A DNA stretch of 64,000 bases. It comes from Petrosia ficiformis (lineage: Eukaryota; Porifera; Demospongiae; Haplosclerida; Petrosiidae). Below the pieces are notes generated by a model. It worked only from the letters and a program-made list of their open reading frames with translations. It was not told the origin of the DNA and did no database searches. The DNA lies in NCBI GenBank assembly GCA_947044365.1, contig OX345642.1:3099598-3163597 (forward strand), written 5' to 3'. The translations under genes and the position numbers were made by a program. Shown piece by piece: positions 36,201 to 40,100 of this stretch; position 1 is the stretch's first letter, and each line of letters starts with the position of its first letter.

Positions 36201-36679
36201 ACTCCTATATTCCTCTACCATTCCCTATACTGGATCCATCATGTCCTTCCTTCTGTATAAATGATGGAAATATTGATGAGGAGTGTTTGAATAGCTGGGG
36301 AAGGTGTGTACAAAGAGGATATACAAGAACATACCCCAGAGTGAGTTCATTTTGTAGTTATGATTATCATTTACTAAATAAATCACAAAGTGATTGATCG
36401 TGTTATAGTTGCAAATTACTTTGCCATTTTTACTCAACTACTACTTAATTTATGCACAAGGCTGGTAATTACAACTATTGCTGAAGGGAATACAGTTGAG
36501 TGCATGGTCACTTTTTTTAGGTTACTAAGTAATAGGGTCACATTTTACTAACCCAGAATATAATTATAGTATTGTTGATCATTTAATACACTAATAACTT
36601 TTTATCATTCATACAGCTACCAAGTAGTGCCAGGATTCCAGAAAATTACAATTGCTGGAGTCATCCATGTTCTCAGTGA
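3121..36679 (+). CDS. Gene 2: secreted SMB-SRCR-EGF-CCP-core multidomain protein (30 exons)
   Basis: Exons: 3121-3202, 3264-3407, 3801-3968, 4026-4196, 4414-4506, 4569-4661, 4721-4846, 7222-7341, 8018-8137, 8608-8733, 8790-8909, 9414-9533, 16775-17152, 23892-25354, 25404-25521, 25588-27486, 27545-27664, 27945-28064, 28453-28572, 28734-28853, 28951-29331, 30436-31880, 31939-32056, 32113-33728, 34342-34477, 34665-34832, 35222-35389, 35761-35821, 36133-36340, 36617-36679. All junctions keep frame and give about 3394 residues. Order: signal peptide (1-27), SMB (28-75), SRCR (76-188), eight EGFs (189-494), two CCPs (495-620), EGF plus core (621-1108), coiled-coil region (to 1780), four EGFs, two CCPs, EGF plus core (2068-2549), coiled coil (to about 3110), TIL, Kunitz and Cys-rich tail. 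No membrane segment is seen, so it is probably a secreted matrix or recognition protein. The second half looks like a duplicated or fused second copy. Boundaries come from splice signals and paralogue comparison; no transcript data were available. Confidence 0.8.
3264..3407 (+). CDS. Gene 2 somatomedin B domain exon
   Basis: This phase 1-1 exon of 48 codons shows the somatomedin B pattern: SC..., CCLDRC, CYCDKMC, DCCRD and a final C. Eight cysteines match the family, including the diagnostic CxCDxxC and DCCxD. SMB domains mediate protein-protein contacts in vitronectin and related matrix proteins. It follows the signal peptide directly and is repeated in gene 4 at 55058-55201. Confidence 0.9.
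3801..4196 (+). CDS. Gene 2 SRCR domain (two exons)
   Basis: Exons 3801-3968 and 4026-4196 together encode about 113 residues resembling a scavenger receptor Cys-rich domain. It opens with VRLVGG and EGLVEVCIF, followed by WHPVC, a VTCNQLGY motif, and a second half with [12 protein letters not shown] and KCIPI. It is diverged from group A/B consensus: the second exon lacks a clear WLD motif. SRCR domains bind proteins or microbial ligands in animal receptors and secreted proteins. Gene 4 carries the same pair at 55588-55983. Confidence 0.8.
4414..4661 (+). CDS. Gene 2 EGF domains 1 and 2 (tenascin-like, no calcium motif)
   Basis: Exons 4414-4506 and 4569-4661, each 31 codons and phase 1-1, encode two short EGF repeats of the pattern CxxxCVNGxCxxxxxCxCxxGWTGxxC. 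They lack the DxNEC calcium-binding start, so they are short non-calcium EGF modules like those in tenascin or teneurin. The intron between them is only 62 bp. Gene 4 has both at 56200-56442. Confidence 0.88.
4721..4846 (+). CDS. Gene 2 EGF domain 3 (calcium-binding)
   Basis: This phase 1-1 exon of 42 codons begins DIDEC and contains [12 protein letters not shown]. That is the calcium-binding EGF pattern, with the D/N hydroxylation-type site in its centre. The gene 4 copy (56494-56619) begins DINEC. Confidence 0.88.
5750..6305. mobile_element. piggyBac-like MITE with TTAA target duplication
   Basis: A 556-bp element begins CCCTTAGAGGACTGA and ends with a near-exact inverted copy, TCAGTCCTCTAAGGG. 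TTAA flanks it at 5746-5749 and 6306-6309. A TTAA duplication and CCC-type termini are the hallmarks of piggyBac elements. No transposase is encoded. The gene 4 intron has no insertion at the matching place (around 57535), where the sequence reads TTAT. Confidence 0.85.
6439..7052. mobile_element. Second TTAA-flanked MITE
   Basis: A 614-bp insertion is flanked by TTAA at 6435-6438 and 7053-7056. Its ends are imperfect inverted repeats sharing a GTGGGCGGATGC block about 15-20 bp in. Gene 4 has one TTAA at this place (around 57665) and no insertion. The TTAA target suggests piggyBac mobilisation, but the termini differ from the element at 5750, so it is a separate family. Confidence 0.75.
7222..7341 (+). 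CDS. Gene 2 EGF domain 4 (calcium-binding)
   Basis: A 40-codon phase 1-1 exon starts DINEC and has [12 protein letters not shown], a standard calcium-binding EGF. Nearly identical to gene 4 exon 57842-57961, and similar to the EGFs at 8790-8909 and 27545-27664. Confidence 0.9.
8018..8909 (+). CDS. Gene 2 EGF domains 5-7 (three exons)
   Basis: Exons 8018-8137, 8608-8733 and 8790-8909 are all phase 1-1. They encode calcium-binding EGFs beginning DINEC, EINEC and DINEC, each with six Cys and a C-x-N-T-x-G-x-[FY]-x-C-x-C centre. The intron between the last two is 56 bp. Gene 4 has the same set at 58640-58759 (where it is duplicated), 59367-59492 and 59548-59667. Confidence 0.9.
8210..8232. repeat. 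TA dinucleotide microsatellite
   Basis: A short run of TATATA in the intron between EGF 5 and EGF 6. The gene 4 copy (58973-58991) is shorter by a few units. Confidence 0.8.
9414..9533 (+). CDS. Gene 2 EGF domain 8, one cysteine lost
   Basis: A 40-codon phase 1-1 exon starts DNDEC. Compared with gene 4 (60180-60299), the fifth Cys codon TGT is TAT (MCQY instead of MCQC) and the GSF motif is RSF. One disulfide is therefore lost and the module may be relaxed or misfolded. The reading frame and splice sites are intact. The next intron carries the nested retrotransposons. Confidence 0.85.
9868..9929. repeat. Left half of a small TIR element, split by the Gypsy insertion
   Basis: The sequence starting TTATACACCTATTTG and running through GGGATTCATG to TATTTAG is inverted at 16673-16729 (GCATGAACCC ... 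CAAGTAGGTGTATAA). Together they form a small palindromic MITE into which the Gypsy element jumped. The uninterrupted relative is in the same intron of gene 4, about 60581-60663. Confidence 0.65.
9930..10113 (+). repeat. 5' LTR of the Gypsy element
   Basis: 184 bp, beginning TGTCTGGAGCC and ending GAGTTATAACA. Nearly identical to 16489-16672. The interior begins at once with GAATTTTTGGCGACGAGG, a leader of the kind common in invertebrate Gypsy elements. Confidence 0.88.
10139..11069 (+). pseudogene. Gypsy gag/protease remnant with CCHC zinc knuckle
   Basis: A 103-codon frame from 10139 has the fold-like sequence of Gypsy capsids and then breaks by frameshift. A second frame from 10728 contains a CX2CX4HX4C zinc knuckle ([14 protein letters not shown]) and runs to a protease-end motif GPSLIGR at 11058-11066. 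The protease active site was not found. Fragments only; no intact protein is encoded. Confidence 0.75.
11175..11446 (-). repeat. Copia 1 3' LTR (lacks terminal 5 bp)
   Basis: Matches 15431-15702 without a visible mismatch. The first five bases of the other LTR (TGTTA) are replaced by Gypsy sequence ending CTTCTC. The inner end on this strand is CCCCAACA. Confidence 0.9.
11447..11460 (-). other. Polypurine tract of Copia 1
   Basis: On the minus strand the sequence next to the 3' LTR is GAGTGAGGAGGAG, a purine-rich plus-strand priming site. The stop codon of the polyprotein (11454-11456) lies within it. Copia 2 has a matching tract at 18440-18452. Confidence 0.75.
11454..15383 (-). CDS. Copia Gag-Pol polyprotein (1309 aa)
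   Basis: A single open frame with no stop or frameshift. Domains in order: UBN2-type Gag (about 1-190), CCHC zinc knuckle [14 protein letters not shown] (217-230), aspartic protease with DSGA (299-302), GAG-pre-integrase with HH/CC residues (433-470), and integrase with D498, D561 and E597. These are followed by the Copia reverse transcriptase (about 825-1065, YVDD at 988-991) and RNase H (DADWGG from about 1156, AEAEY near 1196). The length and PR-IN-RT-RH order are typical of Ty1/Copia. All catalytic residues I looked for are present, so the element may be capable of transposition (inference). The start at 15383 is the first ATG after the leader and opens directly into the Gag motif. Transcription would be antisense to host gene 2. 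Confidence 0.95.
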   Translation of the reverse strand: MATESRTVNITPLIGSNYPTWKIQCRMALMRDGVWSIVNGSEESPDSGDRNQYSKFVSRRDKALATIVLSVDPSLLYLIGDPEDPVAVWKKLSDQFQKKTWANKLVLRRRLHSLRLKEGDLVQEHVKAMTEIFNELAVIGEEITEEDRVVYLLASLPKSFNALVTALEANAEFPRMEIVTERLLNEERKQRDHETSVSSEGALAAKRHMKWRSSIKCYRCHKTGHIQRNCPERVDHSSDRTRQSSVDTVKTKDKQREKKHVINKVEVTESDSESDIGLVTTSQVLAAKHTSKPNHWIIDSGATCHICNDEQMFTELKSFKKTQSVILGDGHCLEATARGVVKLRLVLPDGVTKGCQLHDVLYVPDLSYNLVSVSKMAEAGKRVNFYNTRCLVTDQNERVIAIASKKGNLYYLNCVNVHHPPCVYVAENESVWHRRYGHLGEKYLQQLEKDKLVKGFNYDVTKSTELCEPCVQGKLCKSKFPSTGRKRAVRPLELVHSDVCGKLKNKSLSGAEYFLSFIDDKTHFTWVYMLKKKDEVFQKFREWKAMVERESGHRLKTLRTDNGGEYTSTEFKEYLETEGVRHELTIPKTPEQNGVAERMNRTLVEVVHSMLIGAKLPKKFWAECLSTAVYLRNRSPSKTVVGMTPFEAWNDYKPDVSHLRVFGCTVYAHIEKDERSKLDSKARKCILLGYGAETKGYRLYDVEKERVIHSRNVVFEESKFGIGEMEQKEPQKRLVELEKPDPEEDDGDKEEESELNSDDAEKEPLVRRSQRESRRPDYYGDWINSVEMIDKNPNTVSDALSSPEKQEWKTAMDKEMQSIYENDVWDLVELPKQRKAIGCKWVFKRKVGADGSVERYKARLVAQGFSQQYGLDYDETFCPVVRFETLRTVIAFAVQNNLYLHQMDFTSAFLNGSLKEQVYMKQPEGFVEKQKEHLVCKLKHSLYGLKQSPRCWNSVLDVQLKRMGFEQSSSDPGIYTLSGGATFIIGVYVDDLILAGKDHQQMEEIKGMLAKTFDIKDLGELKYFLGVKIRVNHKIGTVWIGQPMYIENVLKKYGMENAKAISTPVDVGTKLVKAATDSEFIDPVLYQSAVGSLLYLSTKTRPDIAYAVNSVARFSSNPTKQHWMAVKRIFRYLRGTTNLGLLYKKSSSNELIGFSDADWGGDVKDFRSTSGYCFEIGGTIVSWRSKKQSCVALSTAEAEYMALSSAAQEAVWLRELCKDLNSELSNPTVIFEDNQAAIKMAKNPQYHGRSKHISIKYHFIREQVSSNLIELRYCRTDDMIADIFTKGLSTTKFIKLRNMAGIKDLSVCE
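15408..15425 (-). other. Copia 1 primer-binding site, initiator tRNA-Met anticodon arm
   Basis: Directly inside the 5' LTR the + strand reads TGCTGGGCTCATAACC, the sequence of an initiator tRNA-Met anticodon arm with loop CTCATAA. The minus-strand RNA is thus complementary to the middle of the tRNA, not its 3' end. Drosophila copia is known to prime in this way from a tRNA-iMet half molecule. Confidence 0.8.
15426..15702 (-). repeat. Copia 1 5' LTR
   Basis: 277 bp, starting TGTTAG and ending CCCCAACA on the + strand. Identical to 11175-11446 over the shared length as far as I can read. Confidence 0.92.
15704..16440 (+). pseudogene. Gypsy RT/RNase H/integrase remnants
   Basis: Short coding fragments in several frames: an RT start with [10 protein letters not shown], then a YIDD box near 15866-15885, an RNase H motif TDHKPL near 15925, and an integrase segment with a YTGPF motif near 16040. 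Further on is a piece with [11 protein letters not shown] near 16145. Large parts between them are deleted. Confidence 0.75.
16489..16672 (+). repeat. 3' LTR of the Gypsy element
   Basis: 184 bp with TG...CA ends. Differs from the 5' LTR at only a few positions (for example GACATCC versus GAGATCC). Confidence 0.88.
16673..16730. repeat. Right half of the small TIR element
   Basis: Inverted partner of 9868-9929, ending CAAGTAGGTGTATAAC. The uninterrupted relative in gene 4 is at about 60581-60663. Confidence 0.65.
16775..17152 (+). CDS. Gene 2 CCP/sushi pair, first set
   Basis: One phase 1-1 exon of 126 codons encodes two CCP (sushi) modules. The first runs from QQCSEVL to AYCQP with CDIGYEVVG and GTWSGES, and the second from [12 protein letters not shown] to GVCN. 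Typical CCP Cys and Trp positions are present. CCPs mediate binding in complement regulators and adhesion proteins. The first module reads RCITSC where the paralogues read RC(D/N)TSC. Copies: 28951-29331 and 60713-61090. Confidence 0.92.
18178..18439 (-). repeat. Copia 2 3' LTR
   Basis: 262 bp, starting TGTTAGAATATGG and ending GCACATCTAACA. It is 3 bp longer than the other LTR through net small indels. Confidence 0.88.
18434..19936 (-). pseudogene. Copia 2 RT-RNase H fragment (500 codons, open)
   Basis: This open frame covers the Copia reverse transcriptase from the [10 protein letters not shown] start, with YVDD at residues 175-178, through RNase H (DADWGGD, STTEAEY) to a C-terminus like that of Copia 1. 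It lacks Gag, PR and IN because a stop and frameshifts lie upstream. A few residues before the SDPC motif are deleted relative to Copia 1. Catalytic residues are present, but the protein would not be made as a normal polyprotein. Confidence 0.9.
20269..22013 (-). pseudogene. Copia 2 Gag-protease-integrase remnants
   Basis: Broken frames on the minus strand: Gag start 22013-21594, zinc knuckle [14 protein letters not shown] and end of Gag in 21496-21098, protease with DSGATCHIC in 21168-20620, and the integrase C-terminal region in 20469-20269. At least three frameshifts or stops separate them. The integrase centre around 20700-20760 is collapsed by deletion. Confidence 0.85.
22026..22048 (-). 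other. Copia 2 primer-binding site with a 7-bp repeat
   Basis: The + strand reads GCTGGGCTCATAA, then GTCATAA, then CC before the LTR. It is the same initiator tRNA-Met anticodon-arm match as in Copia 1 but with CATAA repeated, which breaks the pairing in the middle. Confidence 0.65.
22049..22307 (-). repeat. Copia 2 5' LTR
   Basis: 259 bp with TG...CA ends. It differs from 18178-18439 by small indels, for example around the GATTTCAGCACATG segment and before AATGTACAGTC. Confidence 0.88.
22310..22560 (-). repeat. Dispersed AT-rich repeat, reverse orientation
   Basis: The segment with CCCATTAATTGACTGAGCC, ACAACTTCCTTAACTATG and GAACCCGTGGGAAAGCAATC recurs, in either orientation, at about 17340-17420, 23735-23815, 29770-29890, 40580-40700 and 61280-61445. 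It is probably a transposon-derived repeat family. Termini were not resolved. Confidence 0.6.
23176..23310. repeat. Imperfect inverted repeat with related third copy
   Basis: TCTTGCATAGCCAACCCCTCC (from about 23178) is imperfectly inverted at 23288-23310 (GGGAGGGGCTAACTACGCAAGA). A related copy, GGGAGGGGCTGGCTTCGTGAGA, lies at about 23551. It may be a small MITE. Low certainty. Confidence 0.4.
23892..25354 (+). CDS. Gene 2 EGF plus unrecognised core domain, copy A
   Basis: A 1463-bp exon, phase 1 to 0. It starts with a non-calcium EGF ([12 protein letters not shown] ... CDCTG ... LTCEQG), followed by about 445 residues I cannot assign to a family. Fixed motifs are [32 protein letters not shown] and [11 protein letters not shown]. 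Copies at 30436-31880, 42623-44082 and 61805-63264 keep these motifs and exon borders. No membrane segment is seen. The pattern of paired Cys suggests an extracellular fold. Function unknown. Confidence 0.88.
25404..27486 (+). CDS. Gene 2 core continuation and coiled-coil region, copy A
   Basis: Exon 25404-25521 (39 codons, phase 0-1) and the large exon 25588-27486 (633 codons, 1-1). The large exon starts with a globular region, with [11 protein letters not shown] and [13 protein letters not shown] coiled coil rich in Q, E, L and N follows (from about 26310), then a Cys-rich insert of about 150 residues (26530-26965), then a second helical stretch to about 27240. The last codons (DETTCNG) resemble the end of an EGF exon rather than the continuation seen in gene 3. 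Confidence 0.85.
27545..28064 (+). CDS. Gene 2 EGF domains after copy A (two exons)
   Basis: Exons 27545-27664 (starts DVKNC) and 27945-28064 (DINEC), 40 codons each and phase 1-1. Both have six Cys and the CNNxDGSY(F/Y)CSC centre. The first lacks the usual D-x-N-E-C start, so calcium binding is doubtful there. Confidence 0.88.
28334..28397 (+). pseudogene. Truncated EGF exon (relic)
   Basis: The 3' half of an EGF exon homologous to 8608-8733: TTGGAAGCTTTGAATGTCAA and GGAGTGTGTAATG, with a GT after it. The 5' half and the acceptor are missing, so it should be skipped. A deletion removed the first part of the exon. Confidence 0.75.
28453..28853 (+). CDS. Gene 2 EGF domains before second CCP set (two exons)
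   Basis: Exons 28453-28572 (DINEC) and 28734-28853 (DIDEC), 40 codons each and phase 1-1. The second is the paralogue of damaged EGF 8 and here keeps all six Cys (MCQC). Confidence 0.9.
28951..29331 (+). CDS. Gene 2 CCP/sushi pair, second set
   Basis: One phase 1-1 exon of 127 codons with two CCP modules, closely similar to 16775-17152 and 60713-61090. It has one extra Ser codon before its donor. Confidence 0.92.
29332..30435 (+). other. Gene 2 intron before core copy B
   Basis: A 1.1-kb AT-rich intron. It contains a tRNA-like segment (29455-29520) and a copy of the dispersed repeat (about 29770-29890). No exon was found. Confidence 0.7.
29455..29520 (+). repeat. tRNA-derived SINE-like fragment
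   Basis: TAGGTCAGTGGTGAAAGCAC resembles an A box and D arm, and TGTTCGATTCC, about 30 bp further on, resembles a B box. The acceptor stem does not pair well, so it is more likely a SINE head or tRNA relic than a working tRNA. Confidence 0.4.
30436..31880 (+). CDS. Gene 2 EGF plus core domain, copy B
   Basis: A 1445-bp exon, phase 1 to 0, with the same layout as copy A: EGF ([12 protein letters not shown]), then the core with [37 protein letters not shown] and [11 protein letters not shown]. It is closer to the gene 3 and gene 4 cores ([17 protein letters not shown]) than to copy A. Confidence 0.9.
31939..33728 (+). CDS. Gene 2 coiled-coil region copy B, fused to a TIL exon
   Basis: Exon 31939-32056 (phase 0-1) and exon 32113-33728 (phase 1-0). 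The large exon keeps the globular part and both helical stretches. It lacks the roughly 150-residue Cys-rich insert of copy A and gene 3 (junction near 33035). After a basic stretch ([10 protein letters not shown], about 33505) it runs straight into a TIL-type segment ([11 protein letters not shown]) that is a separate exon in gene 3 (50808-50938). The few codons before it (DYTA) match the 3' end of gene 3's intron, so intron sequence has become coding. Confidence 0.85.
34342..34832 (+). CDS. Gene 2 TIL / Cys-rich exons
   Basis: Exon 34342-34477 (phase 0-1) completes the first TIL module (CVMPSECP) and adds a short CPxCDPLPxxC...RCGCPRC segment resembling VWC or antistasin repeats. Exon 34665-34832 (1-1) encodes a second TIL module ([18 protein letters not shown] ... 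GCGCPEGQ ... CILLRDCP). TIL modules occur in protease inhibitors and mucin/VWF-type proteins. Confidence 0.85.
35222..35389 (+). CDS. Gene 2 Kunitz domain exon
   Basis: Same 56-codon Kunitz exon as at 260-427, phase 1-1, six Cys in canonical spacing, Leu at the P1-equivalent position. Confidence 0.92.
35761..36679 (+). CDS. Gene 2 Cys-rich C-terminal exons
   Basis: Exons 35761-35821, 36133-36340 and 36617-36679 (TGA 36677-36679) match the tail of genes 1 and 3. The end is one codon shorter (CSQ instead of CSQD) through a 3-bp deletion before the stop. Confidence 0.87.
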
Positions 36680-36986
36680 ATTCTATATAGTAGCTACTGT
36701 TTGTTATGTAGGTATATTAGTAAAAACATGATTTTCCCCTTTTGTAGAATTATTCACTGTATTTTCATGTATGATTATAAATAAAAAGTCTGTTGATATT
36801 AATGGTGTTGTATTAGGTCTCAATAACAAAGTTTTTATACATTTCAAATTGAAGATTGTGTATATACACGGTTGGCAACCTGATAAATAGTGTGGTAATT
36901 CTTGTACAACTTCGTGTAGTAACGCGCACGCGTAGGATTGAACCACAACAGCACTTTTTCGGATTGGAGCTACTTTGAACGTTAAA
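36680..36986 (+). other. Intergenic region, gene 2 to gene 3
   Basis: A 307-bp spacer. The first part carries a polyadenylation signal. The second, more GC-rich part (around 36920-36970, with CGCGCACGCG and GGATTGGAGC) is probably the promoter of gene 3. It does not resemble the promoter of genes 2 and 4. Confidence 0.55.
36780..36785 (+). terminator. Polyadenylation signal of gene 2
   Basis: Canonical AATAAA about 100 bp after the stop codon of gene 2 and 200 bp before the ATG of gene 3. Position fits; usage not shown. Confidence 0.55.
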
Positions 36987-37050
36987 ATGGAACGAATTTT
37001 TCTCTGTCTAATATTTTTCTTGCAACGACTGGAACTGCCAAGTGCACAAA
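36987..37050 (+). CDS. Gene 3 exon 1: signal peptide
   Basis: The ATG at 36987 begins MERIFLCLIFFLQRLELPSA, a typical signal sequence likely cleaved after SA. Donor GTAAGT at 37051, phase 1. This 5' exon is unrelated to that of genes 2 and 4. Confidence 0.85.
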
Positions 37051-37114
37051 GTAAGTGTAAAGATGGATTGGCAAATAATAGTAATGAACGACATACTTAA
37101 ACTATATATATATA

Positions 37115-37152
<38 letters not shown>

Positions 37153-40100
37153 TTCTTTCTAACAAGATGTGATATATACCTTACCATTCTTGGATCTTGG
37201 TAGTAATGCTCAAGTATTCACTGGTGTTGATGATCATACCCAACATTTTGAAATTCCATCAAATCTTTACATTGGTAATCTAAGCTACACCAATGGTTTT
37301 GTGAGTTGATTGATATGCATAAAGACTGATATATTTTGTGTACATATTCAGGTAAGCAGTAATGGGCTAATCAGTTTTGGATATGGATTCAGTGAATACA
37401 CCCCAGAATTATTTCCAATTACCCCTATGGTTATTGCACCATACTGGGATGATATAGATTTAAGATCAAAAGGAGGAGTATACTACAATTCTTATACTCG
37501 TGAAAATGGCATTGCCATGCTAGAACAAATAAATTCCTTCCTGAAGGAAAATAAGAGTATAGAATTCAATGCCAAATCAGCAATTGTGTTTAGATGGACA
37601 GATGTGTGCCCTTTTGGAAATAATAGTTGTTTAGAAGTAAGTATTGTTGCATTATTATAACTATAATGTGTGTATTTATAAACAATTATAATACATTATT
37701 ATACAATGTTTTTAGACCAATTCATTTCAAGTGGTATTGACTTCAAATGATGTGATGTCATATGCTGTCTTCACATACCAATGTGGATCACTGAACTGGA
37801 TTAATCATGGAGCTAGTATTGGATACAGTTTTAATGAAAATTTCTTTGAAAATCATTATTTATCAGGGAATATTACAGTTAATGATATAGCTTGTCTTAA
37901 TGAACCACTCACAGAATGGAGTAATGTTGTGTATAATCTAGGAGAATCTATCTGTAAGTCATTTATAAACATAACATACATAATTGATGTAAGCCTGAGT
38001 GAGTCAACGAAAAAAATGAACATTGTTTGTTTTTTTTTTTGCGATGAGGATCCCTGGTTCGACTCCCACTCAGTTATATCATTTTTGTAACAAGATATGG
38101 TTTCTTGTTCAGACGTCAATTATAACTAGAAAAGCCTTTTTGTTTAATTTCATATAGTGATTGGTGTATTTGGCATGACATTACTAATCATAGAAACAGG
38201 AACAATTAATATTTAGAATCTATGTCTAAAGTTCATTAAGTTAAGCCTTATGCTACAAAACAAGATTTGAGAAAAACATAACAGTTCTATTGAACTAATT
38301 TCATAAAAGCACATTAAAATGTGTTATCAGGTTATGTGCTTATATAAAGATATAAAACTCAACTGTAAACAACTATAGACTACATGACCAATAAAAATAC
38401 AATAGTTTAACAATAGAGGTTACTTAATAATATGAGGAGCTCGACCTGAGCGGGGTGCTTACGTTTGATGGGAATAATTATTTTTGATTGGATATGAATC
38501 TATAATAGCAATTTCTTCCCAATTCAGTAACAATCTCTTTGATTAGCAATTTTTTGGTATCGATTGTGGTTACATCTTTCTTTGATGTTGGTGCTCGGAG
38601 AGTAACTTCAACCCACTTTGGTCAGTGTGAGATTGATTGATGGATTTTGAATAGTTGTCCATCCTGTGGATAGTACACCTTTCACACCACAGTGACATCT
38701 CAACCTCACGAGAACCCAATCTCCGATATTAGAATTCTGTGAATGAAGTATGCTTGTCATATTGTTCTGTATACTATGTCCTTGAGCTTCCTGTGTTTCC
38801 TGAATATGGTTTAGGGTGCGATTAAATCTCTCCACCATCCCGTCACACTGTGGATGATAAGCTGTAGTGTTAAGCCTTTTTTGCAGGTGTCTTGCATAAG
38901 ATGGGACAGTAAGTTTGTTCACTGTCTGACACCTGACAGTAATGCTTTAGGAACTTCGGCCATTTTAGGGGTAGTTCCATGATATCTACTCCTACAGGTT
39001 GAAAGACACGCTCTACTGGAATGGGTTTGATTGGTGGTCATTGTGCACACTATGGACAGTTCTTGCAGTGGTTGACCACATGAGAATACATACCACTACC
39101 ACCACCACCTTGGGCTAACATGTTGTATATCCATGCTCCTGAAAAGTGTCCTGCCATACATACATCCTCTATGCAATTCTTCCTAAAATCGTTTGTTGCA
39201 GGTGCTGAGAACAGGTGTTCGTTTTTAAGCTCCGGTGACCATATGATAGGGTGCCTTTTGCCATCATCGCAGTCTGTATTTCCTTTTCGGCAAGTATCTC
39301 ATCTTGTTTTGCCATCTGTTGACAATGTATCGTGCACCATTCTTTTCTTGTCGCTTTCTCGTTACAAAGTTCATTCTCAACCCTGCTAGCATTTATATGT
39401 TCAATTGCGGAGAGTGGTTAATTTCTTCCAGGTAGGACACTCAACATGTCTTTTTCCACGTTTCCATACTTCCAGGGTAGGAAATTCATATTGCTAGTCC
39501 TTCTAGTTCTTCAGTGTGGTTCTTGACAGGCTTTGTCATTAGGAAAACTCCTGATTCATCCATCATAAATGCTTGCATTTCTGTATTTGTTTCTTGAATT
39601 ATGATTTGTACATTTTTGGGTTCACGTTCCAATTCCACAAGCTTTCCATCTATCATTTGAAGTATTTCGTCTGGTGACACCTTAGTTGGTAGCTCCAATG
39701 ATTCGGCAATTTGTCTTAACTAAAGGGTAGTCAATCACTTAGAGTTCAGTGGTAATATCTTCCACTAGGAATGTTCTTTGGCAATTTCATGACTGGCTTA
39801 CCTGGGTCTTAGTGAGACCTCCAATGCAACAGTTCTTCTCAAAAATAATATGTGGAACTAATTTCTCTTACTCAGATAAAAGTGTGTTATCAGCTTAGCT
39901 GCTTATATAGAGATATAAAACTGAACTGCAAACATGTCTACATGACCAATACAAATACAATAGTTTAACAATACAGGTGACTTAATAATAATAGTATGAG
40001 AGTCTAATAGTTGGTAGACACAGGTCTTACTAGTGGGATTCAACCATCTTTAACAAGTATGGTGTTGAGCTTAAGACATGAGGAAGTAATCAGCCTTTGT

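Noticed and set aside
38038..38080. B-box-like GGTTCGACTCC suggesting a tRNA gene
   Set aside because: No matching A box at the right distance and no acceptor or D-arm pairing; at most a SINE relic.
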